Assembly: GCA_023431285.1 (NCBI GenBank)
Contig: JAEYXN010000287.1
Coordinates: 1-19,178 of the forward strand
Origin: Bacteroidota bacterium
Lineage (GTDB): Bacteria; Bacteroidota; Bacteroidia; Cytophagales; Cyclobacteriaceae
Length of the DNA stretch: 19,178 bases
Direction: 5' to 3'
Shown here: piece by piece, positions 7,544-15,478 of the stretch
Layout: each line of letters starts with the position of its first letter
Numbering within the stretch: the stretch's first letter is position 1
Notes under the pieces: model-generated
The model's input: the letters and a program-made list of their open reading frames with translations, nothing else
What the model was told of the DNA's origin: nothing
The model's database searches: none
Program-made: the position numbers and the translations under genes

Positions 7544-8902
7544 ATGAACATTTGCAGGCAATTATTTTTGGGGTTAGTGGTGTTGACGTTTTCAACTGAG
7601 GTTGTGGCTCAGGAAAAGTGGACCAAAATCTTCAATGGCAAAGATCTCGATGGTTGGAAACAATTAGGCGGAAAAGCGAAGTATGAAGTAAAGAATGGTG
7701 AGCTGGTGGGAACGACGGTTCCAGACGAACCTAATTCATTCCTTGTCACCAAAGAAACCTACGGTGATTTTATTCTTGAATTTGACTTTCGTCAGGATGC
7801 AGACATGAATTCAGGCGTGCAATTCCGTAGTGAGAGCAAGCCGGACTATCAGAATGGTCGGGTGCATGGTTATCAGATGGAGATTGATCCTTCACCACGT
7901 GCGTGGACTGGCGGTATCTATGATGAAGCCCGCAGGGAATGGCTCTATCCGCTGGAATACAACAACGCCGCTAAATCTGCATTTAAGAAAGGTGAGTGGA
8001 ATCATGCACGCATAGAATGTATCGGCCCCGTGATGCGTACCTTCATCAACGGTGTGCCTGCCGCACATTTGGTTGACGACATGACTCCAAAAGGCTTTAT
8101 CGCTCTTCAAGTTCACTCTGTAGGGAGCCCGGAAGAAGTGGGTCGCACCATGCGTTGGAAGAACATACGAATACAAACATCCGGCCTAAAGGCTACACCG
8201 GCTGATGACATTTTCGTTGCCAATTTTGTTCCGAACATGATCTCAGAACAGGAGAAGAAAAACGGTGTGAAGCTTCTTTTCGACGGAAAGTCTACTCAGG
8301 GCTGGAGAGGCGCATACAAAGACAAGTTTCCTGATAAAGGTTGGGAAATCGGTAATGGCATTTTGCGTGTTGTCAAATCCACCGGAGGAGAATCGACCAA
8401 CGGAGGTGATATTGTTTCAGAGGAAGAGTTTGCTGCGTTTGATCTTCAGTTTGAGTTTCGTCTCACAGAAGGTGCCAATAGTGGTGTGAAATATTTTGTC
8501 ACTGAATCGGAGAAGAACCAGGGTAGCGCTATCGGCCTTGAGTATCAAATCCTCGACGATGAGAGGCATCCGGATGCAAAACAAGGTGTCGTGCAAAACA
8601 GAACACTAGCGTCTCTCTATGATCTCATTCCTTCTTTGAAGATTAAACGTGGGCTAAAGAAAATAGGGGAGTGGAATGCAGGGAGAGTCATTGTCTATCC
8701 TGATAACCGGGTAGAACACTGGCTTAATGGATACAAAGTCGTCGAATATCAACGCGGTACACCTATCTACAACGTTCTTGTTGCGCGGAGTAAATACGCC
8801 CAGTGGGAAAACTTTGGAATGGCGGAGAAAGGCCGGATTCTTTTACAGGACCATGGTGACGAAGTATCATTCCGAAGCATCAAGATTCGTTCTTTGAAAT
8901 AA
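7544..8902 (+). CDS. Secreted tandem DUF1080 protein (3-keto-disaccharide hydrolase type)
   Basis: A 452-residue exported protein. A Sec signal peptide occupies residues 1-22 (hydrophobic LFLGLVVLTF, likely cleavage after VVA); no lipobox Cys is present, so it is probably soluble and periplasmic. Two copies of the DUF1080 jelly-roll fold follow, about 24-213 and 240-452. Each begins with an F-(N/D)-GK-x6-W pattern (IFNGKDLDGW, LFDGKSTQGW), carries an NSGV strand (89-92 and 312-315) and closes with an R-x-K/S-IRI strand. DUF1080 members cleave 3-keto-glycosides or are found near glycoside-active genes. The neighbours support keto-sugar chemistry: Gfo/Idh oxidoreductases on both sides, 42 and 20 bases away. 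Which domain is catalytic cannot be told here; one may only bind sugar. Confidence 0.9.
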   Translation: MNICRQLFLGLVVLTFSTEVVAQEKWTKIFNGKDLDGWKQLGGKAKYEVKNGELVGTTVPDEPNSFLVTKETYGDFILEFDFRQDADMNSGVQFRSESKPDYQNGRVHGYQMEIDPSPRAWTGGIYDEARREWLYPLEYNNAAKSAFKKGEWNHARIECIGPVMRTFINGVPAAHLVDDMTPKGFIALQVHSVGSPEEVGRTMRWKNIRIQTSGLKATPADDIFVANFVPNMISEQEKKNGVKLLFDGKSTQGWRGAYKDKFPDKGWEIGNGILRVVKSTGGESTNGGDIVSEEEFAAFDLQFEFRLTEGANSGVKYFVTESEKNQGSAIGLEYQILDDERHPDAKQGVVQNRTLASLYDLIPSLKIKRGLKKIGEWNAGRVIVYPDNRVEHWLNGYKVVEYQRGTPIYNVLVARSKYAQWENFGMAEKGRILLQDHGDEVSFRSIKIRSLK

Positions 8903-8922
8903 TAACCTCAACCAGAAAGATC

Positions 8923-10287
8923 ATGAGTACAGAAAATAATTCCCGTCGCGACTTTATAAAGAAAGCTACATTGGCCACTGCAGGCGCTTACGTTGGAGCT
9001 ATGGGCCTCAGCGCAAAAAGTTATGGAAGGATCATAGGAGCCAACGACAGAGTTCGCGTGGGCGTCGTCGGATTTTCGGACCGTTTTCGTACTTCCCTGT
9101 TTCCTGCCTTCCAACAGCTTTACAAGGATATGAACTTTGATATCGTGAGCGTCTCCGATATCTGGAAGCTTCGTCGTGAGGAAGGTCAGGCAGTTCTTAA
9201 GGAAGCGATGGGACATGATATCCGCGCTTTCCGAAACAATGAAGAGTTGTACAACGCAAATGAGGCCGATGCTGTATTCATCAGTACAGCAGACTTCCAG
9301 CATGCCCTTCACGCGATAGAGGCGGTCAATGGAAAGTGTGATGCTTATGTGGAGAAACCTTTCGCCGAAACAATGGAGGACAATCGCGCTGCATTGAAGG
9401 CGATTAAAGCTTCAGACAGAATTATTCAGATTGGTTCGCAGCGTCGGAGCGGAGTGAACTACCACGCGGCTGCGGACTATGTGAAGAGCGGAAAGTTCGG
9501 GGCGATCACATCCGTTGAGCTGACATGGCATGTAAACCAGCCCGGCCGTTGGAGAAGGCCACAACTTGTCGAGAAGATGCGCGAAGAAGATACAGACTGG
9601 AAACGCTTCCTTATGAATCGCCCATTCGAGAAATTCGACGCACGGAAGCATCTCGAGTATCGCCTGTTCTGGCCTTATTCTTCAGGTATGCCTGGCCAGT
9701 GGATGAGTCACCAGATCGATACAGTGCATTGGTTCACAGGATTGAAGCATCCGAGAAGCGTAGTGGCAAACGGTGGGATATACATGTGGAAAGACGGACG
9801 CAGGAACTGGGATACCACGACAGCGGTGTTCGACTACGGCGCGCCTGATAATAGCTCCGGGTTCCAGGTGGTGTTCTCTTCGCGCATGCACAATGGAGAT
9901 GAAAATCCTAAGGAAATCTATTATTCGAATGGTGGTGAACTCAATCTCAATACGAACAAGATTACGCCTACCGGGGGTCTTACCGAATATCACGCAAAGG
10001 CTATGGGCATGAATGCAAATCTTCTTGCTCCGATGGATCTCACTGAGACCGCAGTGAAGACAGTTGCCTCGGCTAATACAGGAGGTGACGTTACAACGAC
10101 GGCACATGTGCGCAACTGGATGGAATGCGTCAGAAGTCGTAAGCAGACCAACGCTCCGGTCGAAGCGGGATATGAACATTCCATCGCCTGCATCATGACG
10201 ACCGCTGCAGCGCGCACGGGAGAAAAAGCAACCTTCGACGAAGCGAAGCAGGAAGTGATGGCGGGAGGCAAGGTGTTTAAGTATTGA
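8923..10287 (+). CDS. Tat-exported Gfo/Idh/MocA oxidoreductase
   Basis: A 454-residue protein with a twin-arginine signal, SRRDFIKK (7-14), followed by a hydrophobic, alanine/glycine-rich stretch to about residue 30. Tat export implies it folds with its nicotinamide cofactor in the cytoplasm and then works in the periplasm. The core starts at VRVGVVGFSDRF (44-55), a degraded glycine motif. The catalytic-Lys motif EKPF is at 144-147, and the C-terminal active-site segment MPGQWMSHQIDTVHW (256-270) carries two histidines. Family relatives include glucose-fructose oxidoreductase and the Tat-linked glycoside-active Gfo/Idh proteins of Bacteroidota and Planctomycetota. Next to a secreted DUF1080 protein, oxidation or reduction of a sugar hydroxyl (C3 type) is the likely job; the substrate is unknown. 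Confidence 0.9.
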   Translation: MSTENNSRRDFIKKATLATAGAYVGAMGLSAKSYGRIIGANDRVRVGVVGFSDRFRTSLFPAFQQLYKDMNFDIVSVSDIWKLRREEGQAVLKEAMGHDIRAFRNNEELYNANEADAVFISTADFQHALHAIEAVNGKCDAYVEKPFAETMEDNRAALKAIKASDRIIQIGSQRRSGVNYHAAADYVKSGKFGAITSVELTWHVNQPGRWRRPQLVEKMREEDTDWKRFLMNRPFEKFDARKHLEYRLFWPYSSGMPGQWMSHQIDTVHWFTGLKHPRSVVANGGIYMWKDGRRNWDTTTAVFDYGAPDNSSGFQVVFSSRMHNGDENPKEIYYSNGGELNLNTNKITPTGGLTEYHAKAMGMNANLLAPMDLTETAVKTVASANTGGDVTTTAHVRNWMECVRSRKQTNAPVEAGYEHSIACIMTTAAARTGEKATFDEAKQEVMAGGKVFKY

Positions 10288-10326
10288 TCATTTTCATTAG
10301 TTTGCGTTCCGAAACAGAAAAGACTT

Positions 10327-11133
10327 ATGTTTAATATTCAAGGAAAGACCGCTATTGTCACAGGCGGAACCGGTGTGCTCGGGAGTGTCATGGCACAAGG
10401 GCTCGCGGAAGCCGGTGTTAATGTTGTTATTATCGGGCGAAGAAAAGAAGCCGGTGAAGCGCTTGTGGATTCATTCAAGAAGAAGAACCTCAAAGCGAAA
10501 TTTGTTCAGGCTGATGTACTTAAAGCTGATGATTTACTCAGGGCAAAAGATGAAATCGAAAAATACTTCGGAGACGCAGATATTCTCGTCAATGCCGCAG
10601 GAGGGAATATGCCTGGTGCGATTATAACACCGCAGCAAACTTTCTTTGATCTCAATATGGAGGAGTTTGGAAAAGTGGTTGATCTGAATCTAACGGGGAC
10701 CGTTCTTCCAACCAAGATATTCTGCGAGGGTATGGCGCGTCGTAAGAAAGGCGTGATCATCAACATCGCTTCGATGTCATCGTTCAGAGCGATCACGCGC
10801 GTTGTGGGATATAGTGCGGCAAAATCCGCAGTAATGAATTTCACCGAATGGCTGGCTATCGAGATGTCAAAGAAATTTGGTGAGGGCATCAGGGTAAATG
10901 GTATCGCCCCCGGCTTTTTCATCACTGAACAAAACAGAAATCTCCTGACGAATCCCGATGGCACCTACACTGAGCGTGGACAAAATGCCATCAACAGCAC
11001 GCCCTTCAATCGGTTTGGTCAACCTGACGAACTGGTGGGCACTCTGATATGGCTATGTTCCGACGCATCTAAATTCGTTACTGGTGTAACAGTACCGGTA
11101 GACGGCGGCTTCAACGTCTTCTGTGGCGTTTAA
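10327..11133 (+). CDS. uxuB: SDR oxidoreductase, D-mannonate oxidoreductase (UxuB/YjmF-like)
   Basis: A 268-residue classical short-chain dehydrogenase, predicted to reduce D-fructuronate to D-mannonate with NAD(P)H. Visible motifs: cofactor loop TGGTGVLG (12-19), NAAG (89-92), catalytic serine in INIASMSS (145-152) and catalytic Tyr162/Lys166 in YSAAK; the C-terminus has the usual VTGVTVPVDGGF. The specific call rests on resemblance to B. subtilis YjmF/UxuB-type SDRs (for example GGNMPGA and the APGFFITEQNR segment) and on the uxuA gene starting one base after its stop. The classical E. coli UxuB is a different (mannitol dehydrogenase) family. Another keto-acid substrate such as 5-ketogluconate cannot be excluded. 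Confidence 0.88.
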   Translation: MFNIQGKTAIVTGGTGVLGSVMAQGLAEAGVNVVIIGRRKEAGEALVDSFKKKNLKAKFVQADVLKADDLLRAKDEIEKYFGDADILVNAAGGNMPGAIITPQQTFFDLNMEEFGKVVDLNLTGTVLPTKIFCEGMARRKKGVIINIASMSSFRAITRVVGYSAAKSAVMNFTEWLAIEMSKKFGEGIRVNGIAPGFFITEQNRNLLTNPDGTYTERGQNAINSTPFNRFGQPDELVGTLIWLCSDASKFVTGVTVPVDGGFNVFCGV

Positions 11134-11134
11134 T

Positions 11135-12319
11135 ATGAATAGGAATTCTTTTCTTGAACAGACCTGGCGATGGTTCGGGCCATCGGATCCCGTTTCTCTT
11201 GTGGACATCCGACAGGCTGGCGCTGCAGGCATCGTCACTGCGCTGCATCATATTCCCAACGGTGAAGTCTGGGAAATTGACGAGATCAGAAAACGAAAAG
11301 AGCAGATCGAAGAAAATGGTCTGCGCTGGAGTGTGGTGGAAAGTATCCCGGTTCATGAGGACATCAAACGTAAGAAGCCAGGTCACCCGACTCTCATAAA
11401 GAATTATCAGCAAAGCATTCGTAACCTTGCTGCGTGCGGTGTTTCAACAGTGTGCTACAACTTCATGCCGGTTCTCGACTGGACGAGAACAGATCTCAGC
11501 TATGAGGTGGAGGACGGATCCAAGGCGCTGAGGTTTGACGCTGTTGAATTTGCCGCGTTTGATATTTTTATTCTTAAGCGTCCCGATGCTTCGAAGGATC
11601 ATCCTGCCGGAAGAGTGGCGTTGGCCGAGGCGTTTATAAAAAATGCTTCTCAGCAGGTACTTGATCGTCTTCAGCGAAATGTACTTGCCGGCTTACCCGG
11701 AGCTGAAGAAGGATATACACTCTCTGAGTTTCAGAACGCGCTGGATGAGTATGCCGCCATCGATGATCAGAAGCTTCGCGCTCATCTTTATGAATTTGTA
11801 GCATCTATCGGCCCCGTTGCAGCGGAACACGGTGTAAGGCTGGCCATTCATCCCGACGATCCACCATATTCTATTTTTGGACTACCACGAGTAGTGAGTA
11901 CCGAGGCTGATGCATGCCAACTGCTAAGTGCTTTTGATTCTCCTTTCAACGGACTCTGTTATTGTACTGGTTCCTTCGGCGTCCGTGCAGATAATGATCT
12001 GCCGGGAATGGTCCGCCGGCTTGGTGACAGAATAAACTTCGTTCACCTTCGAAGTACACGCCGCGACGAAAACGGCAACTTCTATGAAGCGGATCATCTG
12101 AATGGCGACGTCGACATGTATGCTGTGATGAAAGAACTTGTGGTGTTACAGCAAAGCAGGAAAGATAAGATACCCTTTCGTCCGGACCATGGACATCAGA
12201 TGCTGGATGATTTACGGAAGAAAACAAACCCTGGATACTCTGCTATTGGAAGACTCCGCGGCCTGGCCGAGCTCCGTGGTCTGGAGCTCGCATTGCAGCG
12301 AAGTCTTTCAGAACGATGA
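11135..12319 (+). CDS. uxuA: D-mannonate dehydratase
   Basis: Dehydrates D-mannonate to 2-keto-3-deoxy-D-gluconate using a divalent metal. The ATG at 11135, one base after the uxuB stop, gives 394 residues and a natural start (MNRNSFLEQTWRWFG); an in-frame GTG at 11123 inside uxuB is less likely. Conserved UxuA segments are present: NFMPVLDWTRTDL, IHPDDPP (His239), CTGSFGVRADND (Cys277), FVHLRSTRRDENGNFYEADH (His304), RPDHGHQM (Asp351, His352) and NPGYSAIGRLRGLAELRGLE. His239, Cys277, His304 and Asp351 are the expected metal ligands. The tight junction with uxuB implies translational coupling, and kdgK follows after 39 bases. Confidence 0.96.
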   Translation: MNRNSFLEQTWRWFGPSDPVSLVDIRQAGAAGIVTALHHIPNGEVWEIDEIRKRKEQIEENGLRWSVVESIPVHEDIKRKKPGHPTLIKNYQQSIRNLAACGVSTVCYNFMPVLDWTRTDLSYEVEDGSKALRFDAVEFAAFDIFILKRPDASKDHPAGRVALAEAFIKNASQQVLDRLQRNVLAGLPGAEEGYTLSEFQNALDEYAAIDDQKLRAHLYEFVASIGPVAAEHGVRLAIHPDDPPYSIFGLPRVVSTEADACQLLSAFDSPFNGLCYCTGSFGVRADNDLPGMVRRLGDRINFVHLRSTRRDENGNFYEADHLNGDVDMYAVMKELVVLQQSRKDKIPFRPDHGHQMLDDLRKKTNPGYSAIGRLRGLAELRGLELALQRSLSER

Positions 12320-12358
12320 TCATCTTTATTTTGTAATATTACCTTTCAATTTTCAACC

Positions 12359-13354
12359 ATGGCCAGAGTTGTAACATTTGGAGAAGTGATGATGAGGCTT
12401 GCCCCGAAAAACAACGGGCGCTTTGTGCAGGCTGCTGAGTTCGGCGCACTCTACGCAGGATCAGAAGCCAACGTCGCCGCATCGCTTTCCTACATGGGGA
12501 TATCTTCCTGTCATGTCACCTGTTTACCGGATAACGATCTGGGTACAGCCGCATCTATGCAGCTGGGTCACTATGGAATTGATGTGAACTCCATAGTGTT
12601 TACCGAAGGTCGGATCGGAGTGTATTTCATCGAGCATGGGGCATCGATTCGATCACCGAAGATTATCTACGATAGATTTGATTCAGCGTTTGCTAATTTA
12701 GACCCGTCAGACTTTGATTGGGATAAAATTCTCGATGGTGCAGAATGGTTTCATTGGTCTGGCATTACGCCGGCGATCTCTGCATCGGCCGCCGCAGCAT
12801 GTAAGGATGCAATACTTACGGCCAGGAAAAAAGGATTGCGTGTTTCTGGAGATATCAACTACCGACGCAACTTATGGCAATATGGCAAGACCGCTCTTGA
12901 GATCATGCCGGAACTGATTGAACCCTGTGATATTCTCATCGCGGGTAGTACCGATCTTGAGAACTGTCTGGCTATAAGGGAAAGCACACTGGAGGCTGGA
13001 TGTGAAAAGCTGGTAAAGAAGTATCCGAACATCACGCATGTGGCGACCACCAAGCGCGAGACGATTACATCTTCACATCAATCGGTACAGGGTCTGCTCT
13101 GGAGTAAACATGGTATGATTGAAACACGTCGTCATGACATTACGCCGATTGTAGACCGTATCGGTGCAGGGGATGCGTTTATGGCGGGCCTCGCGTACGG
13201 ATTTATCAATAAGTATGAAGATGACCATACAATCGAATTCGCCACGGCGGCCTGTGCCATTAAGCATACTATTGAAGGCGATGTAAATGTTTCTACCGTC
13301 GCTGAGATCGATGGAGTGGTAGGTGGCGAAAATGTTGGTAAACTTTTAAGATGA
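12359..13354 (+). CDS. kdgK: 2-keto-3-deoxygluconate kinase (PfkB/ribokinase family)
   Basis: Phosphorylates KDG to KDPG with ATP. It is 331 residues, normal for the family. Visible features: sugar-binding GSEANVA (34-40), INYRRNLW (166-173) and the PfkB signature 2 DRIGAGDAF (266-274) with catalytic base Asp272 and the GAGD anion hole. PfkB kinases have varied substrates; the KDG call rests on family resemblance plus its place between mannonate dehydratase and KDPG aldolase, which is strong context. Its stop overlaps the next start by four bases (ATGA), suggesting translational coupling to the aldolase. The 39-base gap before it is AT-rich, but no clear promoter could be named there. Confidence 0.94.
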   Translation: MARVVTFGEVMMRLAPKNNGRFVQAAEFGALYAGSEANVAASLSYMGISSCHVTCLPDNDLGTAASMQLGHYGIDVNSIVFTEGRIGVYFIEHGASIRSPKIIYDRFDSAFANLDPSDFDWDKILDGAEWFHWSGITPAISASAAAACKDAILTARKKGLRVSGDINYRRNLWQYGKTALEIMPELIEPCDILIAGSTDLENCLAIRESTLEAGCEKLVKKYPNITHVATTKRETITSSHQSVQGLLWSKHGMIETRRHDITPIVDRIGAGDAFMAGLAYGFINKYEDDHTIEFATAACAIKHTIEGDVNVSTVAEIDGVVGGENVGKLLR

Positions 13355-14016
13355 TGAGTTATTCAAACGAGCAGGTAGTTACAAGAATGCGCGACATGGG
13401 TGTCGTTCCACTGTTCTCGCACAACGATATTGATGTCAGCCGGAAAGTATTGGAGACATGCTATAAAGCGGGGCTCACAGTATTTGAGTACACCAACAGG
13501 CAGGCAAACTCATTTGATATTTTTAGTAAGCTCGTGGAATTTACCAAAGATCTCCCTGGCTTCATGTTAGGTATAGGCACGATAATGGATGGCGTCACTA
13601 CGCGGAAATTCATCGACGCAGGAGCTCACTTTATCATCTCTCCAATTGTGAAACCGGAAATGGGGGAGGTATGCGCGAAGCACAATGTGCCATGGATTCC
13701 AGGCTGTGCAACCATGACGGAAATTGTGACAGCGTTTGACCACGGTGCAGCTATTGTGAAGATCTTTCCCGGATCAGTGGTGGGAACAAAATTCATATCC
13801 TCAATAAGGCCTGTCATCCCGAATGCACCTCTGATGATCACTGGCGGAGTAGAACCTACAGAAGAAAGCTTTAAGTCATGGTTTGATGTTGGGGCAACCT
13901 GTGTGGGCCTCGGTTCGAATCTGTTTTCGAAAGACATCATGGAGAAGAAGGACTACGCTGCCCTCGAGGCTCGCGTAAAGGATGCGCTGGCCATTGCAAA
14001 ACGTGTTCGCAAATAA
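13351..14016 (+). CDS. eda: KDPG/KHG aldolase, Eda family
   Basis: Splits KDPG into pyruvate and glyceraldehyde-3-phosphate by a class I Schiff-base mechanism. It is 221 residues. The Schiff-base lysine is Lys137 in AAIVKIFPGS (E. coli Lys133), the base is Glu46 in FEYTNR (E. coli Glu45), and the phosphate site includes MITGGVEP (162-169) and GLGSNLF (186-192). The EYTNR and KIFPGS versions are the form common in Bacteroidota, differing from the EVTLRT and KFFPAE of proteobacteria. Two adjacent in-frame ATGs (13351 and 13354) could both serve; the first overlaps the kdgK stop as ATGA. It is last in the cassette and ends two bases before the convergent enoyl-CoA hydratase-family gene. Confidence 0.95.
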   Translation: MMSYSNEQVVTRMRDMGVVPLFSHNDIDVSRKVLETCYKAGLTVFEYTNRQANSFDIFSKLVEFTKDLPGFMLGIGTIMDGVTTRKFIDAGAHFIISPIVKPEMGEVCAKHNVPWIPGCATMTEIVTAFDHGAAIVKIFPGSVVGTKFISSIRPVIPNAPLMITGGVEPTEESFKSWFDVGATCVGLGSNLFSKDIMEKKDYAALEARVKDALAIAKRVRK

Positions 14017-14018
14017 GT

Positions 14019-14798
14019 TTACTTTCCCCTGAAGGTCGGTTTTCTTTTCTCAAGAAAAGCCGATACGCCTTCGTGATAGTCTTCAGAGTTTCCGGCGATC
14101 TCCTGGCAGTATGCTTCGTAGTCAAGCATTTCGTCCAGCGATGACGTTGCCGATTTGTTCAGCATCTTTTTGATTAGACCGATGGATTTGGTTGGCGCAG
14201 CCGAGAAGTAATCTGTGTATTCCTTAATGGTATCATTGAGCTTCTCAGCAGGAACTGCTTTATTGATAAGTCCCATGGCGGCAGCCTCCGCACCGCGAAT
14301 CTTTGTTCCCATCGCGGCAAGCTCAAAGGCTTTTGCCATTCCGACAAGTCTGGGAAGGAAGTATGATGACCCGGAGTCTGGGACAAGGCCGATATTAATA
14401 AATACTTCTGTGAGTATGGCATCTTCGGTTGCTACGATAATATCACAGGCGAGAGCAATGGAACATCCTGCGCCAGCAGCAACACCGTTGATCTTTCCAA
14501 TAACAGGCTTCGGCAGTGTTCGCATGGCCCTGATGATTGGATTATAGCGTTTATGCAGTGAGTCCACAAATGAACGCTTCTCTCCGCCACCGGATTTAAG
14601 ATCCTGTCCCGAACAGAAAGCCTTACCTTCTCCAGTCAGCACGACTGCGCGGACTGCATCGTCTTTCTGGATGCGGCGGAACGCGTCCTGCAGCTCGAAT
14701 GTGATTTCATCATTGAGAGCATTGTACACATCGGGTCTGTTCAATGTAACGGTAGCGACCGCTCCATCAACCTCGTAGCGCAGAAATTGAAAGCTCAT
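14019..14798 (-). CDS. Enoyl-CoA hydratase/isomerase family protein, PaaG-like
   Basis: A 259-residue crotonase-fold enzyme. The oxyanion-hole segments CSGQDL (62-67) and NGVAAGAGCS (104-113) are present. The two glutamates that make a crotonase hydratase are missing: the GGGCE position is Ser113 and the PEI position is Phe133. Instead Asp141 lies in LVPDSGSS, where PaaG-type isomerases carry their catalytic Asp. The ending, EDYHEGVSAFLEKRKPTFRGK, closely matches E. coli PaaG (SADYREGVSAFLAKRSPQFTGK), the 1,2-epoxyphenylacetyl-CoA isomerase. I therefore predict a CoA-ester double-bond isomerase. No other paa gene is in the window; it sits after rpoN and the PAP2-like gene, 41 bases downstream, possibly cotranscribed. 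Confidence 0.9.
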   Translation of the reverse strand: MSFQFLRYEVDGAVATVTLNRPDVYNALNDEITFELQDAFRRIQKDDAVRAVVLTGEGKAFCSGQDLKSGGGEKRSFVDSLHKRYNPIIRAMRTLPKPVIGKINGVAAGAGCSIALACDIIVATEDAILTEVFINIGLVPDSGSSYFLPRLVGMAKAFELAAMGTKIRGAEAAAMGLINKAVPAEKLNDTIKEYTDYFSAAPTKSIGLIKKMLNKSATSSLDEMLDYEAYCQEIAGNSEDYHEGVSAFLEKRKPTFRGK

Positions 14799-14839
14799 AC
14801 ATTCAGGTTTAACTGAAAAGTACGCAAAATAATAAACCC

Positions 14840-15469
14840 TTAATAGCGGAAAAGGAAATGCATTGTGAGGAAGCTGGTGGAGAAACCAACGAGTGCTCCC
14901 AGCAATACTTCGCTAAGCTTATGAACATTCAGATAAAGACGGGCAGACATGATGATGCCTGCGAGGAGCAGAGAGACAATCATTGGAAAAAAGAGTGTCC
15001 CTGCATCCGCGATCTTATTCAATGGAAGGAGTATGCCGATCAAGCCCCATATCCCCGCACTGTGAATGGAAACTTTGTAAAAGAAGGTGGCCAGCGTACT
15101 GGTGAGAACAAGAAGGTTTATGATGATCAGGAACTTCAGAAAATTATCGTTCAGGCTGACTTCGACACGATCATAAAAAACATAGGTGATGGCGGTGTAG
15201 AAAACGCTGATCAATGTAAATGGGATGATCCTGTGGCGACGCTCAGGCATTGTGAATGATTCTACGAATCCAAGGGTACGAAGGAGGCTCAGCATGAGAA
15301 CCGGCAGGATGAACGTGACACAAAACAAAAGGAAGATGAACCGAAGGGTGCCATCTTCCTTGATGGGATCGAACGCGATCGGAAATGTCATCCAGAAGAG
15401 GAGAAACATATAGGTCGCGAAAAGGAGCGGGTGGAAAACGAACGAGATGATCTTTGCTGCTGTGTTCAC
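14840..15469 (-). CDS. Integral membrane protein, PAP2-like phosphatase fold
   Basis: A 209-residue protein starting with GTG, nine bases after the rpoN stop. About six hydrophobic helices are visible (roughly 8-32, 42-65, 82-99, 110-130, 137-150 and 158-175, with a further one near the C-terminus). The second half resembles the PAP2 superfamily: VSIHSAG (133-139) stands where PSGH is usual, and SARLYLNVHKLSEVL (175-189) resembles SRxxxxxHxxxD, with His136 and His183 as candidate catalytic histidines and Glu187 in place of Asp. The first PAP2 motif (KxxxxxxRP) is not clear; PERRHRIIP (75-83) may be a remnant. Activity on a lipid phosphate is possible but unproven. It is likely cotranscribed with rpoN. 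Confidence 0.8.
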   Translation of the reverse strand: MNTAAKIISFVFHPLLFATYMFLLFWMTFPIAFDPIKEDGTLRFIFLLFCVTFILPVLMLSLLRTLGFVESFTMPERRHRIIPFTLISVFYTAITYVFYDRVEVSLNDNFLKFLIIINLLVLTSTLATFFYKVSIHSAGIWGLIGILLPLNKIADAGTLFFPMIVSLLLAGIIMSARLYLNVHKLSEVLLGALVGFSTSFLTMHFLFRY

Positions 15470-15478
15470 CTGAATCGC

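Noticed and set aside
9682..10179. A 165-codon minus-strand frame inside the Tat Gfo/Idh gene
   Set aside because: Antisense shadow; the plus-strand protein is continuous with family motifs across the region.
11123..11134. GTG start for uxuA inside uxuB
   Set aside because: The ATG at 11135 follows the uxuB stop directly and starts at a more natural N-terminus.
10327..14016. Reading the KDG arm as an alginate (DEH reductase) pathway
   Set aside because: Alginate routes make KDG directly with a DEH reductase and do not need mannonate dehydratase; no alginate lyase is present.
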